NCBI GenBank assembly: GCA_020350285.1
Contig: CP070708.1
Location: forward strand, 3,197,234 to 3,240,907
Reading direction: 5' to 3'
From: Anaerolineaceae bacterium
Lineage (GTDB): Bacteria; Chloroflexota; Anaerolineae; Anaerolineales; E44-bin32
Length of the DNA stretch: 43,674 bases
Both the position numbers and the translations under genes were made by a program. The notes below the pieces were generated by a model, which saw only the letters and a list, made by a program, of their open reading frames with translations, did no database searches and was not told the origin of the DNA. Each line of letters begins with the position of its first letter. Position 1 is the stretch's first letter. Positions 16,685 to 23,399 of this stretch are shown piece by piece.

Positions 16685-18204
16685 GTGAACCTCGGGTCGG
16701 CGTATTCGTTTGCCATTGTGGTACCAACATCGGCGGCGTTGTCGATGTGCCCGCTGTGGTGGAATACGCCCGTGCGCTCCCGTATGTAGCCCACGTTGAG
16801 GGTAACCTGTACAGCTGCTCTGTAGATGGATTGTCATCTCTCAAACAAGGTATTCACGAACACCGCCTCAATCGCGTCGTTGTCGCTTCCTGTACACCTA
16901 GGACACACGAACCGTTGTTCAAGGACGCCTGTGAGCAGGCCGGACTTAACCGCTACCTCTTTGAATTTGTAAATATTCGGGAGCATTGTTCTTGGGTCCA
17001 CAGTCATGAAGGCGATGTAGCGACAGTTAAGGCCATAAGACTCATCCGAATGGGGGTAGCTAAGGCCTGTCTGCTAGAGCCCCAAGACGAGGCAGAGAGT
17101 GGAGTGATTCCCGAGGCGCTTGTCATCGGCGGCGGTATCGCCGGAATGACAGCAGCGCTGAACCTGGCTCGGCAGGGATTCCATGTGCATCTGGTGGAGA
17201 AGGAAGCGCAACTCGGTGGACGGTTGTTACAAATCAATCGGCTGTGCCCCACCGATATAGAGGCATATGACCTCATCAAACCCATTATCCAAGAGGTTGA
17301 GGATCACGGACGAATAACTCTGCATGTTTCGTCCATGGTTCATGAGGTCAGCGGTTATGTAGGTAATTTCCAGATTACGGTTGCCGAAGATGGTGAGAAG
17401 CAGAGCTTCGACGTGGGAACAATTGTCGTCGCGACCGGTGCTGACGTTTTGCAGCCAGTCGGGTTGTACGGCTATGGGCAATTCCCTAATGTGCTCACCC
17501 AGTTGGAACTGGAGGATCGACTAAAAGCAGAACCGCCATTGATCACAGGGGCAGTTCTTATCAATTGCGTTGGCTCTCGCATTCCTGAACGGCCCTATTG
17601 TTCACGCGTTTGCTGCATGACCTCTCTGAAAAATGCAATCCAACTGAAGAAGTTGAATCCCGATGCCCAAGTCTACGTGCTACATCGGGACCTGTTAACT
17701 TACGGTGTTGAATTCGAGCGTTATTATCGGCGGGCCATGAAGGCTGGCGTTCGTTTCCTGCGCTACAACCTTGAGAATCCCCCCCAGATCGTCGGCCGTG
17801 GACGCGCAGAGAACGTCGTAGTTTGGGATGCACTGCGGGGTCGGGAACTTCACTTGCCCGTTGACCTAGTTGTTTTAAGCACCCCCCTAGTTCCCGCTTC
17901 AGACAATGAGAGGATCTCCCGCTTGTTAAAGGTTCCATTGGGAGAGTCGGGCTTCTTCCTCGAGGCGCACATTAAGCTGCGTCCAGTGGAGTTCGCCACC
18001 GATGGAATCTTTGTCTGTGGTACAACCCGTTGGTCAGCCGATGTATCCGAGAGTATCTCCCAGGCCTACGCAGCCTCCACCAAGGCAGCTATTCCGATGC
18101 GAATGGGCGTTGTCACCGCCGAGGCAATCACTGCTTACTCAGAGCCATCCTTTTGCACAGGTTGTGGCACTTGTGTTGTCACTTGCCCTTTCAACGCCAT
18201 ATAA
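16681..18204 (+). CDS. HdrA-like protein 2, ended by an in-frame TAA within the C-terminal ferredoxin domain
   Basis: The 507-aa protein starts with the HdrA N-terminal domain (RVGVFVCHCGTNIGG, VVVASCTPRTHEPLF, VKAIRLIRMGVAKACLLEP). It then has the FAD motif VIGGGIAGMTAALNLARQGF, and CSRVCCMTSLKNA with YVLHRDLLTYG around the flavin. It has no mid-protein ferredoxin insert. The C terminus reaches the first cluster motif C492/C495/C498/C502 (CTGCGTCVVTCP) and stops at TAA 18202-18204. The same frame continues for 55 codons with a perfect second cluster motif and the conserved HdrA tail. As written the protein would lack the cysteine pairing needed for either C-terminal cluster. It starts with TTG at 16681 in a 4-base overlap with HdrA 1. 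Confidence 0.85.
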   Translation: MSEPRVGVFVCHCGTNIGGVVDVPAVVEYARALPYVAHVEGNLYSCSVDGLSSLKQGIHEHRLNRVVVASCTPRTHEPLFKDACEQAGLNRYLFEFVNIREHCSWVHSHEGDVATVKAIRLIRMGVAKACLLEPQDEAESGVIPEALVIGGGIAGMTAALNLARQGFHVHLVEKEAQLGGRLLQINRLCPTDIEAYDLIKPIIQEVEDHGRITLHVSSMVHEVSGYVGNFQITVAEDGEKQSFDVGTIVVATGADVLQPVGLYGYGQFPNVLTQLELEDRLKAEPPLITGAVLINCVGSRIPERPYCSRVCCMTSLKNAIQLKKLNPDAQVYVLHRDLLTYGVEFERYYRRAMKAGVRFLRYNLENPPQIVGRGRAENVVVWDALRGRELHLPVDLVVLSTPLVPASDNERISRLLKVPLGESGFFLEAHIKLRPVEFATDGIFVCGTTRWSADVSESISQAYAASTKAAIPMRMGVVTAEAITAYSEPSFCTGCGTCVVTCPFNAI

Positions 18205-18372
18205 CTGCAAGTGCACGGAAATGGGCGTCAAGTGGCAACTGTTAATGTGGTCCAATGCAAAGGCTGTGGCAGCTGTGTAGCGGCCTGCCCAAGTAAGGCA
18301 ATGCAACAGCGAGGTTTCACCGATTGGCAGGTGCTCCGTATGATCGAGGCCTGTGGAAGTTGGATCGACTGA
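18205..18372 (+). pseudogene. Continuation of HdrA-like protein 2 after the in-frame stop
   Basis: This stretch is in the same frame as the preceding gene and encodes 55 residues: a spacer, then CKGCGSCVAACPSKAM (cysteines at virtual positions 526, 529, 532, 536) and GFTDWQVLRMIEAC, the usual end of HdrA. The next gene starts 2 bases after its TGA, exactly where an intact operon would place it. So the original gene spans 16681-18372 (563 codons before the stop), and TAA replaces a sense codon at position 508. No ribosome-binding site is seen for separate translation. Confidence 0.85.
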
Positions 18373-18373
18373 T

Positions 18374-18814
18374 ATGAGCGAGCACACTTTTCAACCCCGC
18401 ATCATTGCTTTCTGCTGCAATTGGTGTTCCTACGCGGGAGCCGACCTGGCCGGTGTCTCACGTTTACAAATGCCTGCGGACTTTAACATCATCCGTGTAA
18501 TGTGTTCGGCACGGGTGGCACCGGAGTGGATTATCAAGGCCCTCCTGAATGGGATTGACGGCGTGATGGTGTTGGGCTGCCACATTGGCGATTGTCACTA
18601 CATCAGCGGGAACCACCGAGCCGCAAAGCGGTTTGTATTGCTTAAGGAGATGCTCGCCTTCGTGGGCGTTCATCCCGACCGTCTACTTGTGGATTGGGTT
18701 TCAGCCTCGGAGGGAAGGAAGTTCCAAACGCTAGTGACGGAGTTTAGTAAGCGGGTGAAAGAGTTGGGACCATGCAGAGAATGGCAAGTTGAAATCCAAA
18801 CTCCTCAACGTTGA
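18374..18814 (+). CDS. MvhD/FlxD-like [2Fe-2S] electron-transfer subunit
   Basis: This 146-aa protein is of the MvhD family: FCCNWCSYAGADLAG at the N terminus (C14, C15, C18), RVMCSARV (C44), and VLGCHIGDCHYISGN (C69, C74). MvhD delivers electrons to HdrA from a hydrogenase, formate dehydrogenase or, in Flx systems, an NADH module. The ATG at 18374 overlaps neither neighbour and lies 2 bases after the end of the HdrA reading frame. No selenocysteine codon replaces the conserved cysteines, unlike BamF of some benzoyl-CoA reductases. The FlxC/B/A-like genes that follow suggest NAD(H) as its electron source. Confidence 0.9.
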   Translation: MSEHTFQPRIIAFCCNWCSYAGADLAGVSRLQMPADFNIIRVMCSARVAPEWIIKALLNGIDGVMVLGCHIGDCHYISGNHRAAKRFVLLKEMLAFVGVHPDRLLVDWVSASEGRKFQTLVTEFSKRVKELGPCREWQVEIQTPQR

Positions 18815-18881
18815 TGAATAACGGTAGGTGGCAAGTCTGCTCAGTAGATATAGTTTCACTCAACGGAAGTAATAGGAACAT

Positions 18882-19769
18882 ATGACAGAATTTACTCTAC
18901 AAGATCAAATCAGAGACCGAGCAAAACAATTACTTGCGAGCGAGCAGGTCAAGTGCGTTATCGGTTATGAGCATGGCTCGCGGGGACAGGTCCGTCCGGC
19001 ATTTATCCACCAGATCAACGATGTAGACAGCTTGGTTTGGAACCAGGGCTGCACCCACAACCTGGTTACATATCTGCGCGATATAAAGGGGACTTTTGGA
19101 AGCGACGAGCATCTACAGCGCGTGGCGATTATCGTTAAGCCGTGTGATAGCCGCGCGTTGAACGTGCTTCTGGCTGAGAAACAAATAGAACGTGAGCACA
19201 TCTATGTTATTGGAGTAGTGTGTACGGGGATTGTAGAGGGGGCCGGGTATGCCGGGCAAAGCAGCGATAAGCTGCAAACTCGCTGCGTACGCTGCAGCGA
19301 TCGTGTGCCTGTCATTTACGACTTGTTGGTTGGTGAACCCACCCATCCAGAAATTACAGATGATTATGTCGATCTCACCGAACTGGAAGCGATGCCCCCC
19401 GCTGAGCGTGCGGCCTTTTGGCTGAAACAATATGAGCGCTGTATTCTCTGCTATGCCTGTCGTCAGGTTTGCCCAGGGTGCTATTGCAGCACCTGTATGT
19501 TCGAACGGGACGATTCCTTGTGGGTTGGTATCGCTGCAGGTGTCAAGGAAAAAGAGGCCTTCCACTTGGGTCGAGCTTACCACTTGGCAGCCCGCTGTAT
19601 TGGCTGCGACGAGTGTGAACGTGTGTGTCCGATGGAACTTCCTCTGAGCTTACTTAACCACAAATTGGCCAAGGAGGTACAAAGGTTGTTCCATTACTGT
19701 GCTGGGGACGAACCATCCCAGTCGCCGCTGGCGACGATGTTGGCAGAAGGGGAGGAGTTTCCGGCATGA
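18882..19769 (+). CDS. Fe-S subunit with FrhB-like N-terminal domain (FlxC-like)
   Basis: In this 295-aa protein, the N-terminal part has VIGYEHGSRGQVRPAF, VKPCDSRALNVLL and YVIGVVCTGI, resembling the FrhB/FdhB domain that binds flavin or cluster. The C-terminal half has two [4Fe-4S] motifs: C187/C190/C193/C197 (CILCYACRQVCP) and C239/C242/C245/C249 (CIGCDECERVCP), plus extra cysteines in CPGCYCSTC and CVRC. It is encoded between the MvhD-like gene and two genes for NAD-linked Fe-S/flavin subunits, so I place it in a FlxABCD-type NADH dehydrogenase module; the exact subunit equivalence is from memory and uncertain. Its end overlaps the next start by 4 bases. Confidence 0.8.
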   Translation: MTEFTLQDQIRDRAKQLLASEQVKCVIGYEHGSRGQVRPAFIHQINDVDSLVWNQGCTHNLVTYLRDIKGTFGSDEHLQRVAIIVKPCDSRALNVLLAEKQIEREHIYVIGVVCTGIVEGAGYAGQSSDKLQTRCVRCSDRVPVIYDLLVGEPTHPEITDDYVDLTELEAMPPAERAAFWLKQYERCILCYACRQVCPGCYCSTCMFERDDSLWVGIAAGVKEKEAFHLGRAYHLAARCIGCDECERVCPMELPLSLLNHKLAKEVQRLFHYCAGDEPSQSPLATMLAEGEEFPA

Positions 19770-20812
19770 AGTATATCTCCAGAGAGGCTTTACAGACGTG
19801 GCTAGACCGACTGGCGAATGACGTCACATTGATTGCACCACGTCTTGTGGACGATATATTGCTCTATCAATCGGTATCATCCGCCCGCGAAATCGTTCTT
19901 GACTACACTCGCCCCAAGATGTCGGCGAAGGAGGTCGTCCTTCCATCGTCAGAACCCATCCTGTTCGTGGAGAAACGCGGCCAAGAAGTGAGTCTTACTG
20001 AACCATCCTCGGGAGCACAAATAATCTTTGGATTACGCCCATGCGATGCGCACGGCATCGCTGTGTTGGATACGGTGTTCGTAGGGCAGGAACCCATCGA
20101 TTTGAATTACGCGCGACGGCGTGAAGCGATAACATTGATTGGTCTGTCTTGTCCTCAAATGAGGGAGGATTGCTTCTGTACCAGCATGGGCGGAATGCCC
20201 AACGATCCCACCCATTTTGACGTGCTGCTTACAGAAGTGGAGGACGGTTACGCGGTCAACACCGTTACCGACAAAGGCAGAACACTCGTCGATCATTTGA
20301 ATTTAGAGGAGATAAAGGGTGAGCCAGCCGAACCAATCATAAATGAGACAGAATCGGTGCTGGCTCAGGAACACTGGCCTGACCTCTTTGCCGATCATTA
20401 TTGGGACCTTCTGGCTGAGCGCTGCCTTGAATGCCGTATGTGCGCTTACCTCTGTCCTGTCTGCCGTTGCTTTGATGTCCAGGATCAGGTGACCCAGCAA
20501 GGCATTAGTTATTCCAAGTACGACCGCTTACGCTGTTGGGACAGCTGTACGGGGACAAATTATCGGGTGGTGGCTGGTGGACACAATCCACGGGCGACCA
20601 AAGGCCAGCGCCTTCGAAACCGTTTCTTCTGCAAGTTCCATTATTTTCCTGTGGAATATGATCACAGCGGCTGTGTAGGTTGTGGACGCTGCATTGAGGC
20701 TTGTCCGGTCAACATAGATATCGTCGAGGTGATGCGTGATATATCGCGGGCTTTCAACGCATCACAGATTTCGAACGCCTCCCCCGATGCCGAAAAAGGG
20801 GTAACTGCATAA
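19766..20812 (+). CDS. 4Fe-4S dicluster subunit, sulfhydrogenase beta/anaerobic sulfite reductase A-like (FlxB-like)
   Basis: This 348-aa protein carries FGLRPCDAHGIAVLDTVF and REDCFCTSMGGMP, the signature of HydB/AsrA proteins. Two [4Fe-4S] motifs follow: C220/C223/C226/C230 (CLECRMCAYLCP) and C303/C306/C309/C313 (CVGCGRCIEACP). The family bridges an NAD(P)-binding flavoprotein and a downstream redox enzyme. Four-base overlap with the previous gene and a two-base gap to the next indicate a co-translated complex. In this setting it most likely connects the FlxA-like NAD site with the MvhD/HdrA chain. Confidence 0.87.
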   Translation: MKYISREALQTWLDRLANDVTLIAPRLVDDILLYQSVSSAREIVLDYTRPKMSAKEVVLPSSEPILFVEKRGQEVSLTEPSSGAQIIFGLRPCDAHGIAVLDTVFVGQEPIDLNYARRREAITLIGLSCPQMREDCFCTSMGGMPNDPTHFDVLLTEVEDGYAVNTVTDKGRTLVDHLNLEEIKGEPAEPIINETESVLAQEHWPDLFADHYWDLLAERCLECRMCAYLCPVCRCFDVQDQVTQQGISYSKYDRLRCWDSCTGTNYRVVAGGHNPRATKGQRLRNRFFCKFHYFPVEYDHSGCVGCGRCIEACPVNIDIVEVMRDISRAFNASQISNASPDAEKGVTA

Positions 20813-20814
20813 CT

Positions 20815-21678
20815 ATGAATGAACCAGGAAACCCCATCCAGGATCCTATGACCCCCTACCTAGGTCGGTTGGTCGGGAAAAAGGACCTGGGAACCGACAT
20901 CAAGTTACTTCAAGTCGAGCTGGTTGAACCAAATGGGAAAGCCCGATTTGCGGATTATCGACCTGGACAATTCGCTTTCGTATCGGCTTTGGGAATAGGT
21001 GAGGCTCCCTTTGGCATCGCCTCTACCCCTTCAGGAAACGGGTTGTTGGAATTTGGCATTGCGAAGGTGGGGAGTGTGACGGCGGCACTCCACTCGCTCG
21101 AAGTTGGCGAAATTGTAGGGGTACGCGGACCGCTGGGCAACGGGTTCCCAATGGATGAGATGAAGGACAAGAACATTTGCGTCTTGGGAGGCGGGATTGG
21201 AGGTGCACCCCTGCGTCCCGTTATTAGGGACATTCTCGATCAGCGAAGCGACTACGGTCACCTGACGATTTTGTGGGCAGCACGCAATCCTTCACTTTTG
21301 GTTTTTACCGATGAGTACGACCTGTGGCGTTCGGCACCTAACACTGAGCTTCATGTGACAGTGGACGAGGGAGATGAAGAATGGAAAGCCGCCGGTGGGA
21401 ACGAGGGACTGATTACACAATTACTGGAGACGATCGCCCCTTCGCCTGAAAATGCCGTGACTATCACATGCGGCCCACCAGCCATGCTTCATTTTGTAAC
21501 CCTTACACTCCATGAACTGGGCTTTAGCCTGGACCAGATGTGGACCACGTTGGAGGCGCGAATGCATTGCGGTATTTGCAAATGCGGCCGCTGTAACATG
21601 GGCGACAAATTCGTGTGTACTGATGGCCCGGTCTTTCGACAGGATGAGGTGGCCGGGTTCTTGGAGACGTACCTTTAG
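20815..21678 (+). CDS. FAD/NAD(P)-binding oxidoreductase, PyrK/HydG family (FlxA-like)
   Basis: The 287-aa protein has a ferredoxin-reductase fold. The FAD domain has RPGQFAFVSALGIGEAPFGIAS, the NAD(P) domain starts NICVLGGGIGGAPLRPV, and the nucleotide pocket includes TCGPPAMLHFV. The C terminus binds a [2Fe-2S] cluster: C252, C257, C260, C268, with one extra cysteine at 255. Homologues PyrK, HydG and FlxA exchange electrons between NAD(P)H and Fe-S partners. It is the likely NAD(H) entry or exit site of the Hdr-Flx complex encoded here. NADH versus NADPH preference is not visible. Confidence 0.9.
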   Translation: MNEPGNPIQDPMTPYLGRLVGKKDLGTDIKLLQVELVEPNGKARFADYRPGQFAFVSALGIGEAPFGIASTPSGNGLLEFGIAKVGSVTAALHSLEVGEIVGVRGPLGNGFPMDEMKDKNICVLGGGIGGAPLRPVIRDILDQRSDYGHLTILWAARNPSLLVFTDEYDLWRSAPNTELHVTVDEGDEEWKAAGGNEGLITQLLETIAPSPENAVTITCGPPAMLHFVTLTLHELGFSLDQMWTTLEARMHCGICKCGRCNMGDKFVCTDGPVFRQDEVAGFLETYL

Positions 21679-21696
21679 GAACCGTGCGGTGAACAG

Positions 21697-22197
21697 ATGT
21701 TAAACATAGAACAACTCGCTGACCAATACGGGCTCACCCTTTGCGTGGAATGTGGCAAATGCGTCGCGATTTGTCCAATAGGAGAGGTTTTTAACAATTT
21801 CTCGTACGAGGTCTCGCCTCGTGGAGTCATCGAAAGGATATTGATCGATCCTGAGATCCCACACGATGACAGCATGTGGTTCTGCTTGACCTGCGATTTG
21901 TGCACGGATTTATGTCCGGCGGGAGTACGCTTTCGTGATTTTGTCGAAGTGGCTCGCCAATGGGTGATAGAAACAGGGGTCACACAATTTGGTTCCTTTT
22001 GCGAGAGTTGTGGCGTGTACCTTTATCCTCAATATGTCCTGGAGTACGTGAAACAAACACTGGGCGAAAACACAGAAGAAATCCTGAATCTTTGCCCAAG
22101 GTGTCGGCGTTACGAAATTGGGGGAACGATAAAGACGTTGCTGCCTGGAAGGTTTAAGTTGAACTCTCCACGGTCACGAATGGGAGACAACCAATGA
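21697..22197 (+). CDS. HdrC-like two-[4Fe-4S] protein with an extra C-terminal CxxC pair
   Basis: The 166-aa protein has two cluster motifs of HdrC type, C16/C19/C22/C26 (CVECGKCVAICP) and C63/C66/C69/C73 (CLTCDLCTDLCP). Unlike plain HdrC it adds two CxxC knuckles, C102/C105 (FCESCG) and C133/C136 (LCPRCRR), likely a zinc site. HdrC normally links HdrA to HdrB, the CoM-S-S-CoB or disulfide-reducing subunit with CCG domains, but no HdrB gene is in this window. Here it may dock the complex onto a different acceptor. It overlaps the following gene by 4 bases. Confidence 0.85.
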   Translation: MLNIEQLADQYGLTLCVECGKCVAICPIGEVFNNFSYEVSPRGVIERILIDPEIPHDDSMWFCLTCDLCTDLCPAGVRFRDFVEVARQWVIETGVTQFGSFCESCGVYLYPQYVLEYVKQTLGENTEEILNLCPRCRRYEIGGTIKTLLPGRFKLNSPRSRMGDNQ

Positions 22198-22478
22198 AGG
22201 TCCATCTCAAGATCTTCCTCCCCGCCCTTCCTGAAGCGATAGGCGATAACGAATTGATAGTTGAATTTGATGGAACGACTGTCAGGGATCTGATCGAGAC
22301 TCTAGTTGATCGCTATGGGCAGAAAGCCAAGGAAGCGTTGTACGATGAAAAAGGTCAGTTCGATCCATTGGTCCAGGTGTTACTCAACGGAGAGGAGTGG
22401 CTGGCCCAGGATCAACTTGACACAGCTTTGAATGATGGCGACAGTATTATCTTCATGATGATGATGGCAGGAGGATAA
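22194..22478 (+). CDS. MoaD/ThiS family sulfur carrier
   Basis: This 94-aa ubiquitin-fold protein ends in AGG, the Gly-Gly tail that is adenylated and thiocarboxylated in MoaD and ThiS. It is longer than typical MoaD (about 80 aa) and has a MMMMAGG end with an unusual run of methionines. MoaD donates sulfur for the dithiolene of molybdopterin/tungstopterin. Translational coupling to the HdrC-like gene and presence in the same locus as a tungsten-pterin enzyme suggest a dedicated W-cofactor supply. It is the last gene before the terminator at 22617. Confidence 0.85.
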   Translation: MKVHLKIFLPALPEAIGDNELIVEFDGTTVRDLIETLVDRYGQKAKEALYDEKGQFDPLVQVLLNGEEWLAQDQLDTALNDGDSIIFMMMMAGG

Positions 22479-22616
22479 TCTAACACACACTATATCGCTT
22501 GGATGAACAGATCAAATAGAGTAGTAGGGGCGAGGTTCCCCCGCCCATTCACACGATTATAGAGATAGGTCAATTTCATCTATGAATTCATTTTCTGAAT
22601 AACAAGCAATAAATGT
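22479..22616. other. Gap between last operon gene and terminator, with a degenerate GTAGGGGC palindrome
   Basis: The gap contains GTAGGGGCGAGGTTCCCCCG (22525-22544), a decayed member of the GTAGGGGC palindrome family described elsewhere in this annotation. No gene was seen. Confidence 0.5.
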
Positions 22617-22648
22617 AAAACCCCGTTGGCATCCGTCAACGGGGTTTT
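22617..22648 (+). terminator. Strong intrinsic terminator of the redox locus
   Basis: A perfect 12-base-pair hairpin, AAAACCCCGTTG / CAACGGGGTTTT with an 8-base loop, has a T-run as its 3' arm. The A-run and T-run make it work in both directions, so it could also end the - strand gene at 22704-23126. Confidence 0.9.
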
Positions 22649-22703
22649 AAACTCAATCAAGTAATTGGATCTGAAACTTTGAGTAAGGCGATCCAAGATA
22701 ACA

Positions 22704-23126
22704 TTAGAATTTAGAGGCTATTGCCTTGGCTGATATTGCCAACCCTCCGGTAATACCAAGGCCTGCAGCTACGACCAAGTTCCCATACAAAACGATCGCA
22801 ACAGGCACACCGACGACAAGCGTGAGCATGGAAATGCCAGTGGCAGCCTCAAGCGAGTTGGGTGCCACAAGACCTGCCATCAGACCTAAGGGTGCGAATA
22901 GGAGATACCCCAAATGGATCATGCCTCGCCCAAGCGGTGTATTCAAGCCCGTGTGGGCAGCCATAAACAAACAACCGCTGAGAATGCCTGCCAAGAACAA
23001 ACCAATCGCTTCAGCCACCAGGGTCGCACCAGAAGGTAGATACCCAAAATGGACTGCCATGAGGCCAAGGCCTAGAAACGGCCAGGCAAGCCCTATGAGC
23101 AAGATAAACATCTTTCGAGAATTCAT
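22704..23126 (-). CDS. Small integral membrane protein of unknown function
   Basis: This 140-aa protein is almost entirely hydrophobic, with about four membrane segments: near residues 5-27, 33-55, 70-90 and 95-130. Glycines are frequent and there are few charges apart from the termini (MNSRKM and AKAIASKF). I do not recognise a family. It stands alone on the - strand, opposite to both neighbours, with AGGTTAGG-like sequence before its ATG. A long open frame on the other strand over the same bases is an artefact of its composition. Confidence 0.7.
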   Translation of the reverse strand: MNSRKMFILLIGLAWPFLGLGLMAVHFGYLPSGATLVAEAIGLFLAGILSGCLFMAAHTGLNTPLGRGMIHLGYLLFAPLGLMAGLVAPNSLEAATGISMLTLVVGVPVAIVLYGNLVVAAGLGITGGLAISAKAIASKF

Positions 23127-23284
23127 CCTAACCTCCCGGCGAGCACTACGAATTCAACTATAGACTCGCAGGTAAGTGATCTCTAGCATTTTGCCATTAA
23201 TTCAACCGGAAGAGGCCTCTTTGAAAGCACACTGTAAGTCGATAATTAGGGACCTAGACCGGTTCACGGAAGCTGTATTGCACA

Positions 23285-23293
23285 TGCTATAAT
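23285..23293 (+). promoter_or_regulatory. Extended -10 promoter for the acyl-CoA mutase gene
   Basis: TGCTATAAT is a perfect extended -10 (TGn plus TATAAT). A weak -35-like TTCACG lies 19 bases upstream (23263-23268). It is 107 bases before the mutase ATG and the same nine bases occur upstream of the gene at 36184. Confidence 0.6.
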
Positions 23294-23399
23294 CACGCTC
23301 GATCATCGAAATCGATCACGTTGTGAAATATATTGCGAATAATGGGTTTTGTGTAGTCACATACCAAGATCGCGTCTCGAAATCAACTTGGAGGCTCAG

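Noticed and set aside
18202..18204. Recoding of the HdrA stop as selenocysteine or pyrrolysine
   Set aside because: The codon is TAA; selenocysteine uses TGA and pyrrolysine TAG.
22726..23163. Long + strand open frame opposite the small membrane protein gene
   Set aside because: The - strand frame encodes a regular multi-helix membrane protein; the + strand product is Pro/Arg/Lys-rich without domain character and no ribosome-binding site.
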